Origin: an uncultured Prevotella sp.
GTDB taxonomy: Bacteria; Bacteroidota; Bacteroidia; Bacteroidales; Bacteroidaceae
DNA length: 28,390 bases
Direction of reading: 5' to 3'
Assembly (NCBI GenBank): GCA_905210845.1
Contig: CAJLYG010000019.1
Coordinates: 1 to 28,390 of the forward strand
Positions 16,933-24,674 of this stretch are shown one piece after another (within the stretch, counting starts at the first letter, position 1; each line of letters starts with the position of its first letter). A program made the translations under genes and the position numbers. The notes under the pieces were generated by a model that searched no databases, was not told the origin of the DNA, and was given only the letters and a program-made list of their open reading frames with translations.

Positions 16933-17400
16933 ATGTTGAAATACGTTAATACAGCAGTGGTTTTTCAGGAAATTCCGGATGAGGTAACGCTGGCAATCAA
17001 TATCAGTAATTGCCCTTGTCATTGCCCAGGTTGTCACAGCCAATATCTTTGGAAGGATATCGGCAATGACCTAACACCTACGGCTATGGATAACTTTGTG
17101 CGGGAATATGGCAACAATATTACATGCATCTGTCTGATGGGCGGTGACGCAGAACCAGAATATGTGAACGAACTTGCCAAGTATATTCACGCGACTTATC
17201 CTCATCTGAAAGTGGGTTGGTATAGTGGTCGTATTCGCATTTCCCCCAAGGTGGACAAAAAGGATTTCGATTACATTAAGATTGGACCGTATATTGCCCA
17301 CTTAGGTAGCCTGAAAGATGAAACCACCAACCAACGTTTGTACAAGAAGGTACCAGGTGATGGCTTTATGGATATTACTTCTCGTTTTTGGAAAAAGTAG
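16933..17400 (+). CDS. nrdG: Anaerobic ribonucleotide reductase activating protein (radical SAM)
   Basis: NrdG uses S-adenosylmethionine and a [4Fe-4S] cluster to make the glycyl radical on NrdD, which then reduces NTPs to dNTPs without oxygen. The radical-SAM motif CX3CX2C is at Cys27, Cys31 and Cys34 (NCPCHCPGCHS), and the Gly-rich SAM stretch CLMGGDAEPEYV follows at about 72-83. At 155 residues it has normal length for the family. Usually nrdG lies next to nrdD; here nrdD is absent and the neighbours are two LuxR regulators. It converges on the second luxR gene with only a 9-base gap. Confidence 0.95.
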   Translation: MLKYVNTAVVFQEIPDEVTLAINISNCPCHCPGCHSQYLWKDIGNDLTPTAMDNFVREYGNNITCICLMGGDAEPEYVNELAKYIHATYPHLKVGWYSGRIRISPKVDKKDFDYIKIGPYIAHLGSLKDETTNQRLYKKVPGDGFMDITSRFWKK

Positions 17401-17409
17401 ACGAAGGCC

Positions 17410-18006
17410 TTATATCTTGTCAATATCCACGTATCCATGCATCACGGCATAGATTGTGAGTGCTGACACGCTTTTGACTCCAAGCTTTTCCATGATGTTC
17501 TTCCTGTGGGATATGACTGTTGTGAGTCCAATATTCAACTTATCCGCAATTTCCTTATTGATACATCCTCTGACAATAAGGCTCAACACTTCTATCTCTC
17601 GGTCGGAAAGTATCTTCTTTTGAAGGATTGAAGGCATGGGAGGGAGGTTCTTGCCATGGGCATGTCCATGCTGTTCTAAGACAAGCAGAGATTTTACTAA
17701 CAGTTCCTCGCTGACATTCACGGGGATGCAATGGAAATTACTGAGCTGGTTGTCTTGTGAGAGGGTTAGGACGATTGTCTTCTGACGCCTCTCCATGAAG
17801 AATTGCCGATCGGACAGTACTACGCTTGTCGACACGAAGTAATGGAAGAAACGGTCGGGACGATGGTCTCTCAATTCCGTCAGGGAATGAAAGGTCATGA
17901 TCTCCATGATGGGCATCACATTCTGCAGGATCTGCTTTAATCCGATAGCTGCTAAGGTGTTGTTGTCAACAATAGCAATGAGGGGTTTATGCTGGTCTTT
18001 ATACAT
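17410..18006 (-). CDS. LuxR-type regulator with degenerate receiver domain
   Basis: This 198-residue protein has the NarL/FixJ layout. The N-terminal 1-115 resembles a receiver (LIAIVDNNTLAAIGLKQIL), with the acidic pocket reduced to Asp14-Asn15, but where the phosphorylated Asp should be there is FFHYFVST (53-60) with no Asp. The C-terminal HTH (132-196) is intact: LSDREIEVLSLIVRGCINKEIADKL at 133-157. It is probably a phosphorylation-independent regulator, controlled by level, ligand or partner. Its HTH is close to that of the hemerythrin regulator 0.6 kb away. It is the last gene of the kdsA operon, 4 bases after the PLD-like gene. No sensor kinase is nearby. Confidence 0.88.
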   Translation of the reverse strand: MYKDQHKPLIAIVDNNTLAAIGLKQILQNVMPIMEIMTFHSLTELRDHRPDRFFHYFVSTSVVLSDRQFFMERRQKTIVLTLSQDNQLSNFHCIPVNVSEELLVKSLLVLEQHGHAHGKNLPPMPSILQKKILSDREIEVLSLIVRGCINKEIADKLNIGLTTVISHRKNIMEKLGVKSVSALTIYAVMHGYVDIDKI

Positions 18007-18010
18007 ATCG

Positions 18011-19273
18011 TTATAAAAATGGGGTTAAGAGATGGGCAAACCATCCGATGAACTTCTGCTTGCCAGTACGGAATTCCTTCCATGTTTCTGGGGTGAGCAA
18101 GAAACTGTCCTTCTTGTCACGGTCGAACATATCCGATAGTTCTTTTGTCGTCTCGGGGTCGATAATGACAGCGTTTTCCTCGTAGTCCCACCTGAGGCTT
18201 CTGGCATTGAGGTTCGCACTGCCGACAGTACAAAACTTGCCATCAACCATTATCACTTTCGTGTGGTGAAAGCCGGGTTTATACATCCATACCTTAACGC
18301 CTTTCTTCATCAGTCTGTGTACCACATAAAAGACGCAATCGGGCGTGAGGGGGATATCGCTGTGAGTAGACACCATGATCTCCACTTTCACGCCTCTTTC
18401 TACTGCCTTCCTTAACGCTTTCTTAAGAGTAGGGTTGAGCGTAAGGTATGGGTTTACGATCTTGATGCTGTCCTGGGCATCGTTGATGGCATCCGTATAG
18501 AATTTGCGGATGATCTCATTGGAGGTACGAGGCTCTCGGTTGATAATGCCCACCATCTTGTGCCCAGCCGTGGAGCAAGTATCAGGCTTGAGCCCTACGA
18601 AATATTTCGGGGTCGTATATCCTCGGTAATATTGTGCGCCATGGACATCCTGATGGGTGACTTTCTTCCAGGTACGGAGGAAGATCTTTTGAAGGGTATT
18701 TACCTCATGGCCTTCGATCCTGCAGTGCATATCCCTCCAAGAGCCCACTTGCTTTGTGCCCTTGATATAATAGTCCGCAACGTTCATTCCTCCTGTATAG
18801 GCGATCTTTCCATCAATGATGACGATTTTCCGATGGTCACGGCTGAAAACATGGTTGACCCACGGAAAGCGAATAGGGTCGAACTCATAGATTTGAATGC
18901 CGTTTTCCCGTAATTCCCGGAGATGCCGTTTCTTTAGAGGACGGTTATTGGAAGAGTTGCCGAACGAATCGAAGAGGGCTCGTACCTCAACGCCTTCTTT
19001 CGCTTTCTGTGCAAGAATGTCAAAGAGAAGCCTGGCTATCGAGTCGTTGCGGAAATTGAAATATTCCAAATGAACACTTTGCCTGGCATCCCGAATGGCT
19101 TGAAACATATCGTCAAATTTCTGCTGACCGTTCATAAACAGGGTGACAGAATTATCATTGGAAAATGTAATACCAGCCTTCCTCATCTGGTTGACAAGGA
19201 GGGAGTCACTTGTCTGGGCATGTATATTGATGCATGCGAACAACAAAAAGATCAGACTCTCAATTTTTCTCAT
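18011..19273 (-). CDS. Exported phospholipase D / cardiolipin synthase-like protein
   Basis: This 420-residue protein has two HKD catalytic motifs: HRKIVIID (His147, Lys149, Asp154) followed by GGMN, and HTKVIMVD (His337, Lys339, Asp344) followed by GSANLN. These make it a phosphatidyltransferase or phospholipase D of the cardiolipin-synthase group. Classic bacterial Cls has two N-terminal membrane helices; this one starts with what looks like a cleavable signal peptide (MRKIESLIFLLFACINIHAQ) and no other TM segment, so it probably works in the periplasm. It is 46 bases after kdsD and 4 before luxR. Cardiolipin synthesis, lipid remodelling, or a nuclease-like role all fit; cardiolipin synthesis is my first guess. 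Confidence 0.85.
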   Translation of the reverse strand: MRKIESLIFLLFACINIHAQTSDSLLVNQMRKAGITFSNDNSVTLFMNGQQKFDDMFQAIRDARQSVHLEYFNFRNDSIARLLFDILAQKAKEGVEVRALFDSFGNSSNNRPLKKRHLRELRENGIQIYEFDPIRFPWVNHVFSRDHRKIVIIDGKIAYTGGMNVADYYIKGTKQVGSWRDMHCRIEGHEVNTLQKIFLRTWKKVTHQDVHGAQYYRGYTTPKYFVGLKPDTCSTAGHKMVGIINREPRTSNEIIRKFYTDAINDAQDSIKIVNPYLTLNPTLKKALRKAVERGVKVEIMVSTHSDIPLTPDCVFYVVHRLMKKGVKVWMYKPGFHHTKVIMVDGKFCTVGSANLNARSLRWDYEENAVIIDPETTKELSDMFDRDKKDSFLLTPETWKEFRTGKQKFIGWFAHLLTPFL

Positions 19274-19319
19274 GTTTCTTATCTCTTCAAATTCGGCCTG
19301 CTCCCCTTGGGAATGGGGA

Positions 19320-20294
19320 TTATATCATGCAGGAATAATGATCAACGACGCCTAACAAATGATTTTCCTTATCGGTTACGAGAACCGTATGGATCTTATA
19401 TTTGTTCATGACCTTTTGTATTTCTGTGATCTTGGTTGACGGGTCAACGGTCTTGGGCGTCCGTGTCATGATGTCGCTGACGGTCTTATCGAAGAATTGG
19501 GCTTGCCATTTTTCCATTGCTCTTCGAATATCTCCGTCTGTGATCAGTCCAACTACTTTGTCGTTTTCCAGGGATACGCCTAATCCAAGCTTGCCTTTGC
19601 TGACATGGATAATGGCCTCTCCCAGGTGCATTTCCTGTGGAATGATAGGGAGATCGTCCGACCGCATGACATCTTCTGCCGTCGTGAGCAGTCGTTTGCC
19701 TAACTCTCCTCCGGGATGGAATTGCGCGAAGTCCTTTGGCTTGAAGTCCCTGACGTGCATCAGGGCAATGGCAAGTGCATCGCCCATTGCCATAGCAGCT
19801 GTCGTACTACTTGTAGGAGCTAAGTTCAGGGGGCAAGCTTCTTTCTTTACCCTGACCTTAATGTGCACGTTGCTGTATTTTGCCAGCAATGAGTTCTCGT
19901 TTCCTGTCATCGAGATAATGGGGACATGCATGTGAAGGACAATGGGGATAAATCGCAACAGTTCGTCAGTCTGTCCGGAATTGCTTAATGCCAATACGAT
20001 ATCGTCTGGTGTCATAACACCTAAGTCGCCATGATACACGTCCAAGGGATTAATATAGAATGCTGGGGTTCCGGTACTGGACAGGGTGGCTGCGATCTTT
20101 GCCCCTACATTCCCGCTCTTCCCAACGCCTGTCACGATAACCTTGCCATGGCAATGATACATCATTTCGACAGCTTTCTCAAAGTTGTCGTCCAATTGGG
20201 GTATCAGGTCAAGGACGGCACCGGCTTCATCCTTGAAGCACCCTGTTGCGTATTCCTTTACTTTCCGTAACCGTTCAATCGCATTATTGTTCAT
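19320..20294 (-). CDS. kdsD: D-arabinose-5-phosphate isomerase
   Basis: KdsD turns D-ribulose-5-phosphate into D-arabinose-5-phosphate, the first committed step to Kdo, the sugar joining lipid A to the core. The 324 residues contain a SIS domain (about 40-180) and two CBS domains (about 208-320). The four key residues of the E. coli enzyme appear at the same numbers: Lys59 (GVGKSG), Glu111 (GQTDELL), Glu152 (KKEACPLN) and His193 (QFHPGGELGK). It starts 15 bases after kdsA, so the substrate and product enzymes are made together. The PLD-like gene follows in the same operon. Confidence 0.95.
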   Translation of the reverse strand: MNNNAIERLRKVKEYATGCFKDEAGAVLDLIPQLDDNFEKAVEMMYHCHGKVIVTGVGKSGNVGAKIAATLSSTGTPAFYINPLDVYHGDLGVMTPDDIVLALSNSGQTDELLRFIPIVLHMHVPIISMTGNENSLLAKYSNVHIKVRVKKEACPLNLAPTSSTTAAMAMGDALAIALMHVRDFKPKDFAQFHPGGELGKRLLTTAEDVMRSDDLPIIPQEMHLGEAIIHVSKGKLGLGVSLENDKVVGLITDGDIRRAMEKWQAQFFDKTVSDIMTRTPKTVDPSTKITEIQKVMNKYKIHTVLVTDKENHLLGVVDHYSCMI

Positions 20295-20309
20295 TTTTGT
20301 TTCCTGTTG

Positions 20310-21062
20310 CTAAATCAGTTGTCTTACTAAATTCTCTAAATGATCCAATTCCAGCATGTTTGCCGCATCGCTTAATCCTTGGTCAGGGTCGGGGTGTACC
20401 TCAAAGAAAAATCCTGTTGCCCCAAACGCCTTGGCGGCTAATGCCATGGAAGGAACAAAGCGCCGGTCACCTCCAGTCTTCCCGTTTCCTGATCCTGGAC
20501 GTTGCACGCTATGGGTGCAATCCATGATAACGGTGTTGACGATTTCTTTCATGTCAGGTATGTTTCGGAAATCGACAACAAGGTTGTTGTATCCGAAACA
20601 GTTGCCTCGTTCCGTGAGCCATACTTCTTTCGCACCGCTGTCTAATGCTTTCTCTACGGGGAACCTCATGTCTTTGCCGCTGAGAAACTGTGCCTTTTTA
20701 ATGTTGACGGTCTTCCCAGTCTTGGCAGCTGCCATCAGCAAGTCGGTTTGCCTGCACAGGAAAGCGGGGATTTGTATCACGTCAACCACTTGCCCGACAG
20801 GTTCTGCCTGGTAACTCTCATGGATGTCTGTCAGTACCCGTAGCCCATATTTGTCCTTGATGTCTTGTAGCATTTGCAGTCCTTTCTCCATTCCTGGACC
20901 GCGAAAGGAATGGATCGAAGTCCTGTTTGCCTTGTCAAAGGATGCTTTGAAGATGATGTCAATCCCCAAGTGGGCATTGATTCCAACAAGCTTTTGTGCT
21001 ACGGTTTCTAATAGCTCCGCCGATTCGATGACGCAAGGTCCTGCTATAAATACTGGTTGCAT
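20310..21062 (-). CDS. kdsA: 3-deoxy-8-phosphooctulonate (Kdo-8-P) synthase
   Basis: KdsA condenses arabinose-5-phosphate with phosphoenolpyruvate to Kdo-8-phosphate. Family motifs: AGPCVIES near the start, FKASFDKANRTS, DIHE, and GKTVNIKKAQF. The Cys in AGPCVIES, the His in MDCTHSVQRPG, the Glu in FFEVHPDP and the Asp in GLSDAANM correspond to the four metal ligands of the metal-dependent class (Aquifex type); the E. coli class has Asn in place of the Cys. I set the start at the ATG at 21062 (250 residues), because the longer in-frame ATG at 21086 overlaps the -7 box. First gene of the operon. Confidence 0.93.
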   Translation of the reverse strand: MQPVFIAGPCVIESAELLETVAQKLVGINAHLGIDIIFKASFDKANRTSIHSFRGPGMEKGLQMLQDIKDKYGLRVLTDIHESYQAEPVGQVVDVIQIPAFLCRQTDLLMAAAKTGKTVNIKKAQFLSGKDMRFPVEKALDSGAKEVWLTERGNCFGYNNLVVDFRNIPDMKEIVNTVIMDCTHSVQRPGSGNGKTGGDRRFVPSMALAAKAFGATGFFFEVHPDPDQGLSDAANMLELDHLENLVRQLI

Positions 21063-21083
21063 GCTTCTATTGTTTATGAAGTA

Positions 21084-21114
21084 CAAAGGTAATCAAAACT
21101 GACAAGAAAGGCAA
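21084..21114 (-). promoter_or_regulatory. kdsA operon promoter
   Basis: On the minus strand TTG (21112-21114) is followed after 20 bases by TACCTTTG (21084-21091), an ideal Bacteroidetes promoter. Its -33 element lies inside the left arm of the mscS terminator hairpin. Confidence 0.7.
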
Positions 21115-21143
21115 GTAATTAACAGTTATTCACTTGCCTTTCT
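21105..21143 (-). terminator. Terminator of the SDR-mscS operon
   Basis: AGAAAGGCAAGT (21105-21116) and ACTTGCCTTTCT (21132-21143) make a perfect 12-bp stem with a 15-base loop, 35 bases after the mscS stop. On the minus strand the stem is followed by TGTCAGTTTTGATT, a modest T run. Confidence 0.75.
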
Positions 21144-21177
21144 AGAAAACGGTACCTTCTTTCCCATCTTTTGTCGC

Positions 21178-23616
21178 CTATCCTTGACGCAAAGCTGCTT
21201 TTTCTTCTTCTGTGAGTTTTGCGTCGTCAGACAACGGAAGGCTATTGCCTGCCATGGTGGGATCAGCAGGAATGATATGAAGGTCGCGCTGCGGGAAGGG
21301 AATCTCAATATGATGAGCGTTCAGGGTATCGTAGATGACTTCCTTGATATCTCCTTCGGCATAGGCATGCGTCAGGACAGGAACCCAAACGAGTACTTTC
21401 AAGTCGACGCTGTTATCGCCAAAATTGGAGAGGATGACCTTCACTTCCTTTTTCTTGTCGCGGCAGTCTAATTGACTGATAGCATCAATCAGCATCTCTT
21501 TCACTTCCTTGATGTTGCTGCCATAAGCAATGCCTACAGGTATGATCGCAAGTTCATAGCCATGGTTGCGGGTCAGGTTCTTGTAGTTCTTCGTGAAAAG
21601 CTGACTGTTTTGGAATGCGATCACGCTTCCGTCAATGGTGTCAAGCATCGTCGAGGTGTAGGAGATGGAGCTGACGCGTCCACGTGTGCCATCGCATTCT
21701 ATATAGTCGCCGACCTTCACGCGACCCGTCATCAGTGAAATACCGTAGTAGATGTTCTCAAGGATATCCTTCGAAGCAAAGCCGACACCAGTGGAAAGAC
21801 CTCCGGAGATGACAACCAACCATGTGTTGCTCACGTGACAGATGCTCAGGCAAATGATCAACCAGAAGCCCCAGACGATGATTTGTATCACGTTCTTTGC
21901 CATCGTATTGCGGCTCGCCGCTGTCCGCCTGTCTGCTTTGTCGAGGTGATACCTGACGAATTCCTTGATGGTCTTGTTGAGGTATTGGAAGATAAAATAG
22001 AGAATAACCACCTGACAAATGTTGAAGATGCTCAATTGGAAGTTGGTCGAATTGATGAAACGCTGGCGGAATACCATCTTGGTGGTGTCGCTCAAGTTGA
22101 AGACATCTGCTGCCCAATAAATGGACAGAAGGACGGAGAGGACACCTAAGACAGGTAGCATTACGTTTTTAACCAGGTTGAAGAACCATCTTTCTGTAAT
22201 GGGATGGTCATCTAACTTCCTCTTTTCTGCGAACTGCCGGAGCCATCCACTGACGCAAGTAATGGTCAGGATACAAGTCAGCTGCATGATCCACCAGATC
22301 AGGAGCTGCACACTTAATAGCGTATATCCGATCCAGGAACAGATCACGGATGCTACGAATACGAAGAGTGACATGTAGGTATAGAAGACATCGCTCTTCG
22401 GAATGTTGCCACCGTGCCGTTTGATGACTCTCCATTGCCAAATGCTACATAGCAACAGGACTGGAGGAAAGATCATGTTCACCAAGTCGTTTGGGATCAG
22501 GATGATCCGGAATGATATGACAATGAACCCTACAACCATCAATGGAGAATAAATGCGGAAAGCACTCTTGATCTGAGAAGCATCTAACCGGAGTAACAGG
22601 GATATCAGGATCACGCCCAACAGCCATGTGTACTCCATCAGCAGCCCACTTGCCATGATGAAGAAATTCTGGTTGACCGTGAAACTCAAGGTCCCGAGGA
22701 TAACGGCAAAGGTAACGACTGTCGTTGCCATGATGATGCACGTACGCTTGGCGAGGAAGGATTTCTCGCGTGACTTGAACCTATCTAACCGGATCAACTT
22801 AGAGACAATGATCCGTATCACCAAGAGATTGAGCAACACGGCAATGATCCCGTAGACGAGGATACTGCCAAACAAGACCAGGATCATCCTTGAGTCCCAT
22901 TGCGACATAACCCTTCCTTTAGGCTTGTACTTGCTTGCCACCGTCTCTTCTGTTTGTTGGAGGTTTGACCTCAATTGCGACAGGATCTTGAAATAGTTGT
23001 CACCGCCGTTCTTGAAGATACTGTTCTGTATCTCACTATATCGTTTGTTAGCATAGTCGTTGAGTTCCTTCAAGTGATTGGAGGCCATCCTATAGTAGGT
23101 AATATACTCTGCCATCTGTTCGTTGTTCTGTTTCAGCGTGTGGTAGATGTTAATGGCAAGCGTAAGGCAGACATTCCTATCGACTTGGGCTTTGGCAGGT
23201 AGCATCTGGGGAAGCATCATGCTCAGGTTCTGGATCAGGCTGTCATAGCGTGCTAACTCTGTCCGGTTCTTTTGGATATATTCATTGAACGGCATCACCT
23301 GACTTTGGAAACGTTGGTATTGCTCCGTCGCCTCATGGCAGGCGTATGTCAGGTCGAAGATGTAGTCTTCTTTCTGTGAGTAAAGCATCAGTGAGTTTTG
23401 GTTACTCTGGTTCAGTACCTGCATGATATTGGTCCTGACGCGTTCCTGCTGCGCTTGCATCATTCCCGACTGCCGTTCCAGTTCCATATGGTAGTTGGTC
23501 AGCTCCGTGCGGAGGATGGAGAGTGTACTACTGATATCCTTCTCTTTCAATACGGCGTGAGAAGGGATTGCACAAAAGACCATCCAGAGGATGATCAGTA
23601 TAGACTTTCTTTTCAT
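21178..23616 (-). CDS. Large MscS-family mechanosensitive channel
   Basis: This 812-residue protein has a signal peptide (1-21), a periplasmic helical/coiled-coil domain (about 25-235), about ten predicted TM helices (about 240-630), and the MscS pore and beta domain (about 625-790). The pore-lining stretch GGLSTGVGFASKDILENIYYGI, followed by RVKVGDYIECDGTRGRVSSI, is the family signature. Its size and long periplasmic part resemble the MscK/YbdG/YnaI-like large members rather than the 286-residue E. coli MscS. It should open on hypo-osmotic shock and release solutes. It lies 46 bases after an SDR gene and probably shares its promoter. Tail 780-812 is charged and likely flexible. Confidence 0.92.
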   Translation of the reverse strand: MKRKSILIILWMVFCAIPSHAVLKEKDISSTLSILRTELTNYHMELERQSGMMQAQQERVRTNIMQVLNQSNQNSLMLYSQKEDYIFDLTYACHEATEQYQRFQSQVMPFNEYIQKNRTELARYDSLIQNLSMMLPQMLPAKAQVDRNVCLTLAINIYHTLKQNNEQMAEYITYYRMASNHLKELNDYANKRYSEIQNSIFKNGGDNYFKILSQLRSNLQQTEETVASKYKPKGRVMSQWDSRMILVLFGSILVYGIIAVLLNLLVIRIIVSKLIRLDRFKSREKSFLAKRTCIIMATTVVTFAVILGTLSFTVNQNFFIMASGLLMEYTWLLGVILISLLLRLDASQIKSAFRIYSPLMVVGFIVISFRIILIPNDLVNMIFPPVLLLCSIWQWRVIKRHGGNIPKSDVFYTYMSLFVFVASVICSWIGYTLLSVQLLIWWIMQLTCILTITCVSGWLRQFAEKRKLDDHPITERWFFNLVKNVMLPVLGVLSVLLSIYWAADVFNLSDTTKMVFRQRFINSTNFQLSIFNICQVVILYFIFQYLNKTIKEFVRYHLDKADRRTAASRNTMAKNVIQIIVWGFWLIICLSICHVSNTWLVVISGGLSTGVGFASKDILENIYYGISLMTGRVKVGDYIECDGTRGRVSSISYTSTMLDTIDGSVIAFQNSQLFTKNYKNLTRNHGYELAIIPVGIAYGSNIKEVKEMLIDAISQLDCRDKKKEVKVILSNFGDNSVDLKVLVWVPVLTHAYAEGDIKEVIYDTLNAHHIEIPFPQRDLHIIPADPTMAGNSLPLSDDAKLTEEEKAALRQG

Positions 23617-23662
23617 AACTCCTGGTTCTTGATGTCTGTTCTCTTCCTGTCGTTAGGGTCGA

Positions 23663-24424
23663 CTATTCTCTGTGGATAACACTGCCGTTCGCCTGATGGG
23701 TGGCAAGCACGAGCACCTCGGCTATTTGGACATGGGCTGGAGCTTGGGCAGCATAGAGGGCTACGTCACCGATGTCATCCCCAGAAAGCGGCTTGATGCC
23801 TTTGTACACTTTTTCAGCACGTTGCTCATCACCGTGGAAACGAATGTTCGAGAAGTTCGTCTCCACGAGTCCGGGCTTGATATTCGTCACGCGGATGGCT
23901 GTGTGTGCCACGTCGATGCGCAAGCCGTCTGTGATCGCCTTTACTGCAGCCTTGGTGGCACAGTAAACATTCCCGCCCGCATAAGCTGCGTCTCCTGCTA
24001 CCGATCCTATATTAATAATGTGTCCTTGGTTACGCTCTACCATTCCTGGAACGATCAACCGGGTCATGGTCAGCAATCCTTTGATATTGGTGTCGATCAT
24101 CTGGTCCCAGTCGTCAAAACTGCCTTCGTATTCCGGTTCCAATCCTCTTGCTAACCCTGCATTGTTGATGAGAACGTCAATGTCCTGCCATTCGTCAGGA
24201 ATAGATGCCACCGCCTTGCGGCATGCTTCTCTGTCCCTGACGTCAAAGGCAAGCTTGAGCACTTTCGAACCATAAGATTCCAATTCCTCTTCCATTGCTT
24301 GCAGTTTCTGGGCATCCCTTGCCGTAATGATCAGGTCATATCCTCCTTGGGCAAACTTTCTGGCACATCCGGCACCTATTCCACTCGTCGCTCCTGTAAT
24401 CAGCGCTATTCTCTTTCTTCTCAT
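23663..24424 (-). CDS. Short-chain dehydrogenase/reductase (YdfG-like)
   Basis: This is a classical SDR of 253 residues using NAD(P)H. Visible motifs: TGATSGIG at 10-17 (cofactor binding), NNAG at 87-90, catalytic Ser141, Tyr154 and Lys158 (YCATK), and PGLVETNF after them. Similarity is highest to the YdfG group, which oxidises serine, 3-hydroxy acids and related compounds, but the true substrate is not known. I chose ATG 24424 (MRRKRIALITGAT) because the ATG at 24451 lies in the -7 box. It is the first gene of a unit with the mscS-like channel. Confidence 0.9.
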   Translation of the reverse strand: MRRKRIALITGATSGIGAGCARKFAQGGYDLIITARDAQKLQAMEEELESYGSKVLKLAFDVRDREACRKAVASIPDEWQDIDVLINNAGLARGLEPEYEGSFDDWDQMIDTNIKGLLTMTRLIVPGMVERNQGHIINIGSVAGDAAYAGGNVYCATKAAVKAITDGLRIDVAHTAIRVTNIKPGLVETNFSNIRFHGDEQRAEKVYKGIKPLSGDDIGDVALYAAQAPAHVQIAEVLVLATHQANGSVIHRE

Positions 24425-24585
24425 GATGATTTCCGATTTATTCCGTTGCAAATATACAACTTTCTTTCCAAATATAACATTTTTCCTGACTCGTATTGAT
24501 CTTTGTTAACCCAACTGATGGCATTGGGAAACTCCTGGTGCAGAAAGGCATTGAGGATAGCCAAGACTTGAATCCGGGTCGCCAC
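24421..24585 (-). pseudogene. Possible gene remnant or small ORF upstream of the SDR
   Basis: On the minus strand an open frame from a GTG at 24585 (open back to a TAA near 24617) reads VATRIQVLAILNAFLHQEFP and ends with a TGA that overlaps the SDR ATG as ATGA. Its first 35 codons look like ordinary protein (balanced composition, amphipathic helix). It has no ATG at the front and contains the SDR promoter box. It could be the tail of a lost gene, or chance. Confidence 0.25.
24448..24456 (-). promoter_or_regulatory. Promoter (-7 box) of the SDR-mscS unit
   Basis: The minus strand reads TATATTTGC, a full -7 match. Transcription should start near 24441, 17 bases ahead of the ATG at 24424. The -33 element is not clear. 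Confidence 0.55.
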
Positions 24586-24607
24586 TGAAAAATAATGGTC
24601 GGGAAAG

Positions 24608-24638
24608 TTGGTAGGTTATTGGAAATTCCGTATATTTG
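24608..24638 (+). promoter_or_regulatory. lemA operon promoter
   Basis: TTG (24608-24610), 20 bases, then TATATTTG (24631-24638). Start of transcription should be near 24645, 30 bases before the ATG. Confidence 0.7.
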
Positions 24639-24674
24639 TAGACGAGATATTAGATCATAAAGAATAAGGAATAT

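Noticed and set aside
19402..19935. Long plus-strand frame inside kdsD
   Set aside because: It is antisense to a gene with all catalytic residues in place.
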